DNA of 64,000 bases, from positions 1-64,000 of the forward strand of contig NZ_AP025301.1 of the NCBI RefSeq assembly GCF_036492425.1, in the 5' to 3' direction. Each line of letters opens with the position of its first letter. The stretch's first letter is position 1. Positions 18,750 through 27,581 of this stretch are shown here, in pieces. The translations under genes were made by a program, and so were the position numbers. The notes beneath the pieces are model-generated. The model was given only the letters and a program-made list of their open reading frames with translations. It was not told the DNA's origin and did no database searches. Source of the stretch: Persicobacter psychrovividus. GTDB taxonomy: Bacteria > Bacteroidota > Bacteroidia > Cytophagales > Cyclobacteriaceae.

Positions 18750-19373
18750 CTATTCATTTTTCATAAGCCCCACCACCTTCTGCACCGTATTTGGCGAACA
18801 CTTACACAACCGCTGGATCTCCCGATAAGAAAAGCCCTTTTTGAGGTATTTAACAATATCAGTGTGTTTAGACAAAAACTTTTCATCAGACTCTTTACTG
18901 CCAACCTTCCGGCCAGTATGAAGTCCTTTTTCCTTGCGGGCCCGAATACCACTTTTGATCCGGTAGGACATCTGCTCGCTTTCGAGGCGAGCAAGGTCAG
19001 CCATTAGCGTGATGATGAGTTTTGAAAATGCCTCTTCTTTAGCATCGCCGGTATTGATCGTTAGTCCAAGATTGTGAATGTAAATTTTTATTCCTTCTAA
19101 TCTCAACTGCTCGATCAGTGAAAGCACGTCGAGCGTATTCCGACCAAGCCGTGAAATCTCGTGGACCATCAAGCAGTTGATTTCCGAATGCGCTTTCAAG
19201 TAGGCGAGTGCCCTGCCTAAAGCTGGGCGTTCAGCTGCCGTCTTGGTGAAACCACTAATCTTCTCATGGAACACCTTTTCGACTTCAAAGCTGGGCACGG
19301 ATTTGAGCTCCTGCACCTGGCGGGTGGTGGATTGTTCCTTGGTGGATACTCGGGAGTAGATGATGGACTTCAT
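18750..19373 (-). CDS. Serine recombinase (resolvase/invertase family), complete (copy C)
   Basis: 207 residues: MKSIIYSRVSTKEQSTTRQV with the catalytic Ser in YSRVSTKEQ, VHEISRLGRNTLDVLSLIEQ, LMADLARLESEQMSYRIKSG, GRKVGSKES, and a C-terminal HTH SYREIQRLCKCSPNTVQKVV. It cuts and rejoins DNA with a covalent serine intermediate; size and order match resolvase/invertase enzymes. It is convergent with the tail-collar gene. The window also has C-terminal relics of it at 7642, 13272 and a trace at 17670. Only about 30% similar by eye to the Tn3 resolvase at 2614, so it belongs to a different element. Confidence 0.88.
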   Translation of the reverse strand: MKSIIYSRVSTKEQSTTRQVQELKSVPSFEVEKVFHEKISGFTKTAAERPALGRALAYLKAHSEINCLMVHEISRLGRNTLDVLSLIEQLRLEGIKIYIHNLGLTINTGDAKEEAFSKLIITLMADLARLESEQMSYRIKSGIRARKEKGLHTGRKVGSKESDEKFLSKHTDIVKYLKKGFSYREIQRLCKCSPNTVQKVVGLMKNE

Positions 19374-19414
19374 ACTATTTATGCTTTAGCTTAAATGATA
19401 ACACAAAGGTAAAG

Positions 19415-19466
19415 AAAAATCCCTGCTGTGTGTTGCTGACAGGCAAAACAATAGCAGGGATTTTTT
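19415..19466 (-). terminator. Bidirectional hairpin terminator between recombinase and AAA gene
   Basis: Stem AAAAATCCCTGCT / AGCAGGGATTTTT with a 25-nt loop and T/A tracts on both sides; it directly follows the stop of the 19482-21098 gene on the minus strand. Confidence 0.7.
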
Positions 19467-19481
19467 AGTAACGTTTTTTTA

Positions 19482-21098
19482 TTAATTGTTGGTGTTTTGG
19501 TTCAATTTCCACTCCTCCGGCTTAAACCAATTCAAATTCTTCTCCTCTTCACTAAAATGCATCCCAATCAGTACAATCTTCCGACCGTCATTCAAATACG
19601 GCTCATAGTATTTTTTCTCATGAATCTGATCCAGGGCTTCACCTCTTTCATCACCTTCAGGTTTCGGTGCATTGACCTTGAATTCCACTACATAAATATG
19701 CGTTGGACTTTCCATCACCATATCAATTCGTCCTGAGGAAATAGCTTCTTCGGTTCGGGTCTTTAAACCCAATGCCATCAGGTAAGCATAAATAACAGAA
19801 GCATAATACCCCTCAAATTTATTGATATTGTTTTGCACATAATTGTTATATGGAATCGATGCAAACATCGCTTTGATGGCTTTTTCGAAATCACCTAATT
19901 GATTATCAATGATCGCATCATAAGCCTTATAATTATGATGCTGACTACTTTGTCTTAGGGTGGTTAAATCACTGAAAAATAACTTATTCAAAGAAACCTG
20001 AACCTCATTATTTGGAATCGCCATCCTGTAACGGTACCCTCGCATTGGTATTTTTATCTGCTCAGCAATCGTCAGATAACCTGCTTGCCACAATAACGAA
20101 ACCAAATTCAGGTGATTCAAATCAAATTGCTTCAACTCCTCCGACGGCAACACCAAGTTATCGATCTGATATGGCATCACCTTCCCTTGTGAGAAAATTT
20201 TGGCAATAAAACTCGGCTGACCAGAATCCCACCAGTAGTTATCAAAGTAGGCCCCCTTATCTAAAAACATCAAAATATCGAATGGATTGTAAACCTTGTC
20301 TCCGAGGTAATTGTAGCCATTATACCACGCCTGAACTTCCTCCATATTTACCCCATCGAAGTAATCACCAAAGTTGGTTTCCAATTCATTTTGAGTAAAA
20401 CCACAAATAGAAGCGTATCGTTGATCTAAGGAGATATCATTGAAATTATTCGCACCACTGAATAGCCCAACTCCTGTGAATTTGGTAATGCCGGTCATGA
20501 AGCAAAAACGGATATACTGATCTGAGGCTTTAAGGGCTGAATAGAATCCACGAAGAACATCTAAAGAATTTGAAGCCAAATCATCCTCATTCGATAACGT
20601 ATCCTGAATAGGTTTGTCATACTCATCGATCAAGACTACTACCTTCTTATCATACTTCTGATAAATTCTCAAGATTAATTCCTCAAATGCTCCGCCAAGA
20701 CTATCTGTGATCTTCAACTCAATACCATGAAATTCAGCATTTCGATTCAAATTAATCCAAACCCTTGTTTCAACAGCACCCAAATCTTTATAATTGGCCG
20801 CACTCAAATCAATCCTAACTACGGGAAAGTTCTCCGACCAATCCCATTTGTCATGAATATATAAGCCTTCGAAGAGTTCCTGTTTTCCTTCAAAAAGAGC
20901 CTGCAAGGTTGAGCACAGCATCGACTTACCGAAACGGCGAGGGCGGGAAAGGAAGTAGTAACCTTTTGTAAGTTTTGTCATTTCGTGAATATGTGCTGTC
21001 TTATCTATATATAGATAGTCAGCCCCCCCTGTTCGAAGGTCCTCAAAAGTCTGTATTCCGATCGGCAATGCTTGTCTTTGGCTCATGGGATTGTCCAT
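19482..21098 (-). CDS. AAA-ATPase-like / PD-(D/E)XK nuclease superfamily protein
   Basis: 538 residues of the Pfam AAA-ATPase_like plus PDDEXK_9 architecture, abundant in Bacteroidota. It opens with LPIGIQTFEDLRTGGADYLY and IDKTAHI, then SRPRRFGKSMLCSTLQALF (Walker-A-like RPRRFGKS near residue 55), VVVLIDEYDKPI (Walker B, near 155), and FMTGITKFTGVGLFSGANN. The C-terminus carries the nuclease-like core SSGRIDMVMESPTHIYVVEF with D...E-K (EFKVNAP). The biological role is not established; proposals include mobile-element or defence functions. An internal ATG (MSQRQALP) four codons in is an equally good start. Complete. Confidence 0.88.
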   Translation of the reverse strand: MDNPMSQRQALPIGIQTFEDLRTGGADYLYIDKTAHIHEMTKLTKGYYFLSRPRRFGKSMLCSTLQALFEGKQELFEGLYIHDKWDWSENFPVVRIDLSAANYKDLGAVETRVWINLNRNAEFHGIELKITDSLGGAFEELILRIYQKYDKKVVVLIDEYDKPIQDTLSNEDDLASNSLDVLRGFYSALKASDQYIRFCFMTGITKFTGVGLFSGANNFNDISLDQRYASICGFTQNELETNFGDYFDGVNMEEVQAWYNGYNYLGDKVYNPFDILMFLDKGAYFDNYWWDSGQPSFIAKIFSQGKVMPYQIDNLVLPSEELKQFDLNHLNLVSLLWQAGYLTIAEQIKIPMRGYRYRMAIPNNEVQVSLNKLFFSDLTTLRQSSQHHNYKAYDAIIDNQLGDFEKAIKAMFASIPYNNYVQNNINKFEGYYASVIYAYLMALGLKTRTEEAISSGRIDMVMESPTHIYVVEFKVNAPKPEGDERGEALDQIHEKKYYEPYLNDGRKIVLIGMHFSEEEKNLNWFKPEEWKLNQNTNN

Positions 21099-21152
21099 TT
21101 TTTTGTATGGTGGTTAAAGATACTGAATTTTGGCTGATTGAAAAAAAGCCCT

Positions 21153-24100
21153 CTACATCGACATCCCCTGCGACGGCTTCGGCATCGAAGGCTTAATCGC
21201 TTTCTTTTTCTTCTTGCGCTTTTCCCATTCCTCCTCATCTTCCACATTTTTTGGAGGGACTCCTGAAGCTCCACCTCCGCCGGCAAATAATGCTGTCATA
21301 AATTCCACCAAAGCAGATTCATTACTGCCACCTCCGGTAGCTGTATAGTCAGACTGATGATTCTGAACCTCGCGTCCTTGTCTGAAATTATCCTCCGCTT
21401 GATTATAGAATCCAACTTCCTCAAAATCCATTTGGACGTCTCGCCAACCAAATCCTAAATCTCTGAGTGGAATCAAATTATCCGGGCTGCCCAAGGCCAA
21501 ACCATCATACCCCTCCATCAACATTAAATTGTCTTTAAACAAGATATCATTCAGCTCGTGTAAACTTCCTGCCTGAGCAACTGCATTAACCAACAGATTT
21601 ATCGACTCCTCATTTTTTGACAAGTCTTTAGTAAGCATAAAAGCAAAAGTCCCTCGAGGTATTCGAAAATCATTAAATGAGTATTCCTCTTTATCAGGTC
21701 CAACAAAAGTGGTTTTAAAGCTAATAAAGCTACCTTTTTTGTCTTTCAGTGACCATCCATGTTTGTTTATTTCATTCTCAAAATCATCAAGATTACGGGT
21801 TCTATGCAGAGCTTGAACAAAATGCAATCGAGTTAGCTGTTGCTTCATCAATCTCTCAAAACCATCCGTACTCAATCCAAAGTAAGAGCTTTTAAAGAAA
21901 AAATCAGGGTGTTTAAAAGTTGTAATATTTTGATGATCCACTTTTGTATGAACACCCAGTTTATTCAGCTCTTCATAAATACTTCCACCCTTCTTTGATT
22001 TCAAAAAAGCATCAAAAAGCAAAGAGTCAAACTTGGTGAATTGCTGCTTCATTACACAAATTCGATTCTTCAATTGCGGACCAATCAACCGCTCAAGGGC
22101 ATTAACATCAAATTGATACGTACCGAAACTCAACTTTCCTTTTGACATTTGGACCTTCTTATGAATCTGACCTTTAAACGCTCCAGCATATTTTCCAGGC
22201 TTGTAACTTTGCTTTGCCTGTGACCAAGCCATCGCATTGACAATATTTTTCGGTACAAGCTCCGGTTGATTATGTTCAATAGCATTTTGAAGTTGCTGCA
22301 TCAGCATATTTGCTTGCAACATTTTGTCAATATCTTCAAAAGCAGTAGCACCTGCCGGAATTTTCACTCCATCCTCTGTATGGAAAACATTTTCATTTCC
22401 ATCCTTTTCCCATTTAATCCCAGCTTCCTTAAGATGTTCAATAAACTCATTGCGGTTAGTGGATTCGGAAATTGCAGTTTGAACCACCTCTTTCTTCTGA
22501 ACAAACACTTCAAAGTGATTCTTCAATTGATGGATGGAAATACCCACATCACTGCCTTTTATTTTTTCCCCATCTGATTTTATAAACCGTAGCCCGTATT
22601 CATTTCCGGTATTTTTATGCTTCAATACCTGAACGTCAATCATGAAATTGGTTTTTAAATGATTTGTAAAGGTATCGATACATGTAGATTTCTTTAGTGC
22701 CTCCGATACGGCATCAGCAACTTTCACATGCTCAACAAATTTTTCATTCAACATCTTGAATGAAACGCCCGAGGCGCTGGATTTCATCTTTGTACTGTTT
22801 GGCAAATGGTAGATCATACCATATTCTTTCCCACTTTTCGAATGAGTCAGCACTTCCACTTTGATGTATTTTTCGGACAGTTTGTCAATAAATTCTGCCT
22901 TACTTTTACTTTGCTTAAATGCCTGCTGGATCCATGACTTTGCCTCGCTTTCAGTAGTCTTACGAGGCTGTAAAGCAGATTCTACTTTCTTATAACTCCA
23001 TCCAATTTTACTCCCTTTGACCACTTTCCCATCAGGCAAATGAAAATGTAATCCCCTCGTTTTTTGGCTAATAGAATGCTTCAAAACTTCCATTTTTACA
23101 CCCCGATCGGCAAGCTGCTGTGATAGTTCTTCCATCGTTGTTGATTGTTTCAACATTACGCCAACAACCTCCTTCAAATTCTCTTGTGTTATCTTCGCAT
23201 CAGAAGTAAACATCGCTGAAAGTTCCTTGACTTTTACACCAGCCTGGTGCCCCATTATTTTTTTCCCTGATGCAAATTGATAAGTAATTGAAGTTGGTTC
23301 CTTCGTTATCGGTTGAATATTCACGTCTGCTTTAATACCATATTGTCTTTCAATAGCAGATATATAATCCTTAAAATTTTGGCATTTAGGCACTAAAACT
23401 TCATTGACCTGCTGCAATAACTGCTCTTGTTCAAATACTCCTTCAAGTTGTTTTTCGATAGTCGGTAAACTCCAACCGATCGAACTACCTTTAAATGCCT
23501 GATCTTGAAATGAAAAAGAAATCCCTTTTACCGTGCCTTTCACCTCCTTCAGTTCAGCATCAATTCCTTGCTTTTCTAGGCACTCCAATAACGCATCAAC
23601 GTTCTTAACCTCTCCCGAAATGACGGCTTTATCAATAACGGATTTTACAAATACCTTCGCCTCCTGAGTCTTTTCATTTTTATCCTGAGGAACAAAAGTT
23701 AAACCCATTTTTTGATTGTTATCAAACTTAGATTGCAAATTGTATTGCTGCTCCAGACGGTTTGTGATTGCCGTATTTTTGAAATAGTTGTTGTCAATAT
23801 TCACAACACTACCCGATTCATCCACCCGATTCATCCACCCGATTAAGGACTAAATGTACATGCATATGCTCGGTATCAAAATGCTGAATCACGACGTATT
23901 GGCAATCTTCATAGCCCTTATCTATCATAAATTTCTGGGCTATTTCCAGCAACTCCTGCTCGTTTAGCTCATCTTGATACCCAAAACTCAAAGAAGTATG
24001 GTCCACCACATTTTTAAAATCGGACCGAAGTGTATGCCGATAATCAGCAACATGTCCCTCAAACTGTTTTGCAAAAAACAAGGGATCTCCATCCCCTTTC

Positions 24101-24207
24101 ATGATAATGTCCTCCGAAAAACCGAGCACCTTGGCTCCTTTTTTTTCTCCCAAACAGTAATTAAATACTCCCTGAAAACTGGTACCTATCACAGTATTCG
24201 CAATCAT
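21153..24207 (-). pseudogene. mobA: MobA-type relaxase, frameshifted by a 13-bp tandem duplication
   Basis: N-terminal part (24207-23818): MIANTVIGTSFQGVFNYCLG, HTSLSFGYQDELNEQELLEI, then QYVVIQHFDTEHMHVHLVLN, the relaxase histidine triad (HxxxxHxHLVLNRV). It nicks oriT and leads strand transfer. The frame then stops at NRVDESGG because GGTGGATGAATCG is duplicated at 23812-23837; the second frame resumes with NRVDESGSVVNIDNNYFKNT and runs 890 residues to 21153. Without one repeat the protein would be about 1015 residues. The long C-terminal part holds at least six degenerate repeats of about 60 residues (each ending like GSxxGxSxxxLxxxF), followed by a low-complexity Lys/Gly tail (KKKKAIKPSMPKPSQG). 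Overlaps mobC by 4 bp. As it stands the catalytic domain is made without the helicase/repeat region. Confidence 0.88.
23812..23837. repeat. 13-bp tandem duplication inside the relaxase gene
   Basis: CCCGATTCATCCA occurs twice back to back (23812-23824, 23825-23837), followed by a third partial CCCGATT. One unit is 13 bp, not a multiple of three, so gain or loss switches the relaxase frame. Confidence 0.95.
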
Positions 24208-24542
24208 GATTTCCGCTTTAGTTCGCCCAAATAATCCAGCACTTGATGAATTCTTTCGACATCCGAATCATACATCTCATCCATATTCATCCGTCGTGCA
24301 ATCTGATTGAGGTTATTGCCCAGGCGGGCAATTTCAATTTTGAGCTCATGGAAGTTCGTAGCAGAAGTAATGGTATTATCCTTCGGATTTTCATGGTCCT
24401 TACTCAAGGTTATTTCTCTACAAAAAGCGGGGATGTTGCGCCCCTTTTCAAGTGCATTCTTCTGCAATACTTCATATTCTTCTTGATCAACAAAGAAGTT
24501 GATACGCTTCTTTCGAAGCGATTTTGATTTGGGACGTGGCAT
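24204..24542 (-). CDS. mobC: MobC-like relaxosome accessory protein
   Basis: 112 residues. The basic N-terminus (MPRPKSKSLRKKRINFFVDQ) leads into a ribbon-helix-helix (RINFFVDQEEYEVLQKNALE), and the C-terminus holds the MobC signature LARLGNNLNQIARRMN (here IARLGNNLNQIARRMN). It binds oriT and helps the relaxase melt the nick region. The stop overlaps the mobA start as ATGA, so the two are translationally coupled. The likely oriT lies just upstream. Confidence 0.85.
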   Translation of the reverse strand: MPRPKSKSLRKKRINFFVDQEEYEVLQKNALEKGRNIPAFCREITLSKDHENPKDNTITSATNFHELKIEIARLGNNLNQIARRMNMDEMYDSDVERIHQVLDYLGELKRKS

Positions 24543-24720
24543 AAATCATATTGTTTAAATGATAAAAATAGCGAAGCGGAAAAAGTAATTAATAAGCGTA
24601 GCGGATGAATGTTTTGAAAGCAGAGCGCCCAAAACCGGGGCAGTTTAGGGGTTAAAACTTGTTTTAGTGGCACCTAAACTATGCCTCGCTCCCAGCTGAA
24701 GCTGGTGATTTCTTTAAACT
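24543..24720. promoter_or_regulatory. Candidate oriT upstream of mobCA
   Basis: oriT usually sits next to mobC. Here there is an inverted repeat AGTTTAGG (24642-24649) / CCTAAACT (24673-24680) with a 23-nt spacer, and 12 bp further a perfect hairpin CCAGCT-GA-AGCTGG (24692-24705). The GC-rich segment AAAACCGGGGCAG precedes the repeat. Nick site not identifiable by eye. Confidence 0.5.
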
Positions 24721-24937
24721 GATCTAAGTCATTTGATTTTCAAAAGAAATATACGCCTTTAAAGCTAATAAACAAGCATTTGAGAATTATTTAGAAGAGG
24801 ATATTTTAAATTTATCCTCATATTATCATCCATTGAAAATTTGAATAATAATATCTTACCTTCTTTGGTTCCATGTACACGGAACTTACACGGTACACAC
24901 ATAAAAATAGTTCAATAATATTTCAAGCTAAAAAAAC

Positions 24938-24966
24938 ACCTCAAATCATCGATAATGATTTGAGGT
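24938..24966 (-). terminator. Leftward intrinsic terminator upstream of the mob region
   Basis: 12-bp perfect stem ACCTCAAATCAT / ATGATTTGAGGT with a 5-nt loop and, read on the minus strand, a T7 run. It would stop leftward transcripts before oriT and mobCA. The rest of 24721-25013 is AT-rich with no gene. Confidence 0.7.
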
Positions 24967-25013
24967 ATTGTAAAAAATAGATTAACTTAAAATAGTTATA
25001 AAATAATCAACCT

Positions 25014-25541
25014 ATGAAAACGAAAATATGCCTTCAGTGTCAGACTCCTCTGATCAATAAAAAATCAACTGCTAAATTTTGTGACAAGAAGTGTAAAGAT
25101 GATTTTCACAATCATCGTAAAACGGTTACTCAAACTGATGGAAGAAAATTTCAAACACAGCAAACAGCACTGAGGCAAAATTACAGAAACCCCAAATTTG
25201 CTGCTTCCTTATTGGAAATCGATGAAAGGTTAAAGATATATCTGAATGAAAAAATCGTACTTCGAATCGCATTCGCCCTTTGTTTCATCGCCCTAATAGG
25301 TACCTTATCATTAGGGCATCACAAAACAGTCAGTCTTGTAAGGTATAATGATAATCTACATCAAAAACAAACTGATATTTTAAAGACCGTTGATAGAGTT
25401 CGTAATCAAAAACACCTTACCGCTTATGGTGCCTTAAAAGAAAAATATCCACATGAGATCAAAAAATACGAACAGCGAAAAAAAGAGGAAGTCAGAAGGG
25501 CAAAAGCTAAAAGGTCGAGAAAAGGAAAGGAGAAAAAATAG
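25014..25541 (+). CDS. Zinc-ribbon membrane protein, hypothetical
   Basis: 175 residues. N-terminal zinc-ribbon CLQCQTPLINKKSTAKFCDKKC (CxxC...CxxxC) as found in small DUF2116-type proteins, a Gln/Arg-rich linker, one transmembrane helix near residues 82-102 (VLRIAFALCFIALIGTLSLG), a helical outside or inside segment, and a strongly basic C-terminus (KKEEVRRAKAKRSRKGKEKK). The architecture, zinc ribbon plus one TM, is common on Bacteroidota plasmids next to mob genes; the function is unknown. Divergent from mobCA. Confidence 0.7.
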   Translation: MKTKICLQCQTPLINKKSTAKFCDKKCKDDFHNHRKTVTQTDGRKFQTQQTALRQNYRNPKFAASLLEIDERLKIYLNEKIVLRIAFALCFIALIGTLSLGHHKTVSLVRYNDNLHQKQTDILKTVDRVRNQKHLTAYGALKEKYPHEIKKYEQRKKEEVRRAKAKRSRKGKEKK

Positions 25542-25919
25542 AAGGGCGCTTCCTTTGATGCTTTTTCATCAGAGCATTTCCTTTAAAAACTGCTTATCAC
25601 TTTATCCCTGTCGGAAAGTCACCAACAACAGATTTACGACATCACTAAAGTGTCACACTAAAACACAAAATGTCTATTATTGACATCTTGTGTTTTTTAC
25701 CCCTTGAGAAGATTGAAAGAAGGTAGTTCATTCTGTATGAGAGCTGGTCGGTTGAGCAATACTCAAACAACGTTTGATTACCAACCATAATATACAGCGT
25801 TAAAAGAAACGCAAATGCTGGCTTGAACAAGTGGTGGATTTTCTAATGTTGGCGAACATGAATTTCAGGGATACCTATCAAAAAATATTCCCACATATTC
25901 ACCAACATTGGAACCACGA
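25542..25919. other. Intergenic region between converging genes
   Basis: No gene seen apart from the terminator at 25662-25698. The zinc-ribbon gene and hipA converge here. Confidence 0.5.
25662..25698 (+). terminator. Intrinsic terminator after the zinc-ribbon gene
   Basis: Stem AACACAAAATGTC / GACATCTTGTGTT (one mismatch), loop of 7, then TTTT. Confidence 0.8.
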
Positions 25920-27155
25920 CTACCTCTCCGCCAACAAATTATTAATGGTCTTTGTTATGGCTTTCTTTGAAGCCTCCGTTACTCCGGCCTGGTCTGCAAA
26001 CTGCGACCAGTTGGACAAAGCATCTTTGACCTGCTCAATAATATGGCTTACATTATTTACACTAAAATATTTTGCTAATTCTTTGATGTGTTTGGAGCCT
26101 GGATTTTGGCTTTCACCAGCGACCATAGTAGAATGAAATCCATGACCTGAGTTTGAAAAGGTCAAGTCATAAGCTGGCGCCATTGTCCACGTTCCACTTT
26201 GATCCATCAAAAAGGAAAAATTCTTACTGTGGTCATCACGGTTATGGCCGAAAATATTGAAAGCTGCCAGACGCAAAACATCCTCATAACAGCGTACGTC
26301 TTTTTGAAGTTGGAAAGCTCCATCCATCAAATGACCATAATCCATATTACTCAATCGAAAGTTATCATGCATCAGTCCACTGGCAGAATGCATGTGCAAT
26401 CGATGATTCCCGATCCGGTCAAATCGTTTCGTCCCAAAATACGGCTTTCCACTTTCCCCAAAGAAAAGACGGCACGGACTCATGGATATTCCCGCCTCTT
26501 TCGCCATCAAATAGTAAGCATATTCAACGTTGGAAATATCAGACATATCCAATGAAGAGGGAAACTTGATCAACCAGTGTTCCTCTCCTGATTCAGGTAT
26601 ATTTCCTTTGCGAAGTGTATCGGCTTTTGGGTTGTAAAGTAAATTCACTTTTGGGCGGGCCCCTCCAGAAGAACCTCCCGCCTGAAACAAGCTCTCCAAC
26701 AGGTCCGAGCTCGCACCATCATAGACCTCATTACACTCATGCTCCCACTGCTCCAACAAAACTTGTGTGGTGGTACTTTCCTGTTCCATTTCGGGGTAAT
26801 AAACCAAAGCTCCAGCGCCATTTTGCCCCACGTATGCCAGCCGATCCAATGGTGTCAATTGCTGAAACGGCAGCCCCATCGCAGTCAGCTTTCGGTCAAG
26901 CAACAAACGCCCCCAACCATCGGGCAAGGAGTCATTAAAAACACCCGCCAAACCATCAAAAGGAAAAGCTGACATATCTACTACCTCTTTGCTTAGCGGT
27001 AGCTTAATCGGCGATAACGACAAATTACGGTCAAGCATTTCAGGATGAAATTTGAACAGCAACCGGCGATCATGTTGCACCAACTCACCGACGGGCAACT
27101 GCTGATCATCAGTCCATCGCAACATCACTTTTATCTTTTTCACATGCTCCATCAC
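25920..27155 (-). CDS. hipA: HipA-family serine/threonine kinase toxin
   Basis: 411 residues. HipA_N-type opening (KKIKVMLRWTDDQQLPVGEL, FPFDGLAGVFNDSLPDGWGR), the Gly-rich ejection/P-loop region GGSSGGARPKVNLLY, ATP-binding Lys in HWLIKFPSS, catalytic loop FNIFGHNRDDHSKNFSFL and metal-binding PAYDLTFS. HipA kinases phosphorylate translation factors (glutamyl-tRNA synthetase in E. coli) and induce growth arrest. All key motifs are present, so it is likely active. It overlaps hipB by 4 bp, as usual for this toxin-antitoxin pair, and on a plasmid probably aids maintenance. Confidence 0.92.
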   Translation of the reverse strand: MMEHVKKIKVMLRWTDDQQLPVGELVQHDRRLLFKFHPEMLDRNLSLSPIKLPLSKEVVDMSAFPFDGLAGVFNDSLPDGWGRLLLDRKLTAMGLPFQQLTPLDRLAYVGQNGAGALVYYPEMEQESTTTQVLLEQWEHECNEVYDGASSDLLESLFQAGGSSGGARPKVNLLYNPKADTLRKGNIPESGEEHWLIKFPSSLDMSDISNVEYAYYLMAKEAGISMSPCRLFFGESGKPYFGTKRFDRIGNHRLHMHSASGLMHDNFRLSNMDYGHLMDGAFQLQKDVRCYEDVLRLAAFNIFGHNRDDHSKNFSFLMDQSGTWTMAPAYDLTFSNSGHGFHSTMVAGESQNPGSKHIKELAKYFSVNNVSHIIEQVKDALSNWSQFADQAGVTEASKKAITKTINNLLAER

Positions 27156-27436
27156 CAGTCCTCGCTAAATAGTTGATCCAGATTTTTTCCGACTTCTTGC
27201 TCCTTCTTTTGAAACAGCTTTTCAAAATCATCCAAACAATTCAAGACATGCGCTAATTTCAGCAAAGCCAACAAAGCGATTTCTCCTTGTTGTTCAAAGC
27301 GCTTCAAGCTACTCAAAGACACCCCCGACCGTTCAGCCAAATGTGCCTGGGTAAATCCTTGTTGCTTACGAATGATCCTGAAACGTTCGGCCAGAGCATC
27401 GGCTTGCCGTTGGGGGGTATTTCCAAATGATAACAT
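27152..27436 (-). CDS. hipB: HipB-like HTH antitoxin
   Basis: 94 residues with an XRE helix-turn-helix (RIIRKQQGFTQAHLAERSGV, SLSSLKRFEQQGEIALLALL). HipB binds the operon operator and neutralises HipA. The stop overlaps the hipA start (ATGA). An inverted repeat directly at its start (27435-27454) is the likely operator. The short acidic tail (VGKNLDQLFSEDW) ending in Trp recalls the E. coli HipB C-terminus, which engages HipA. Confidence 0.88.
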   Translation of the reverse strand: MLSFGNTPQRQADALAERFRIIRKQQGFTQAHLAERSGVSLSSLKRFEQQGEIALLALLKLAHVLNCLDDFEKLFQKKEQEVGKNLDQLFSEDW

Positions 27437-27454
27437 AGCTTAAATATAAGCTAT
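27435..27454. promoter_or_regulatory. Probable HipB operator
   Basis: Perfect inverted repeat ATAGCTTA-AATA-TAAGCTAT overlapping the hipB start codon region. A weaker second TAGCTC...TTAGC dyad follows about 20 bp upstream. Consistent with autoregulation. Confidence 0.6.
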
Positions 27455-27581
27455 TATTGAATTAAAAGTAACAAAATAGCTCATATATTAGCAATATAAA
27501 TATTATCGTTTAAAAATGTCGAATTTAGAAAAGTGGCGATTCCTGCCACTTTATGAAAAAACCGCAAGCTGGCGGTCTTCC

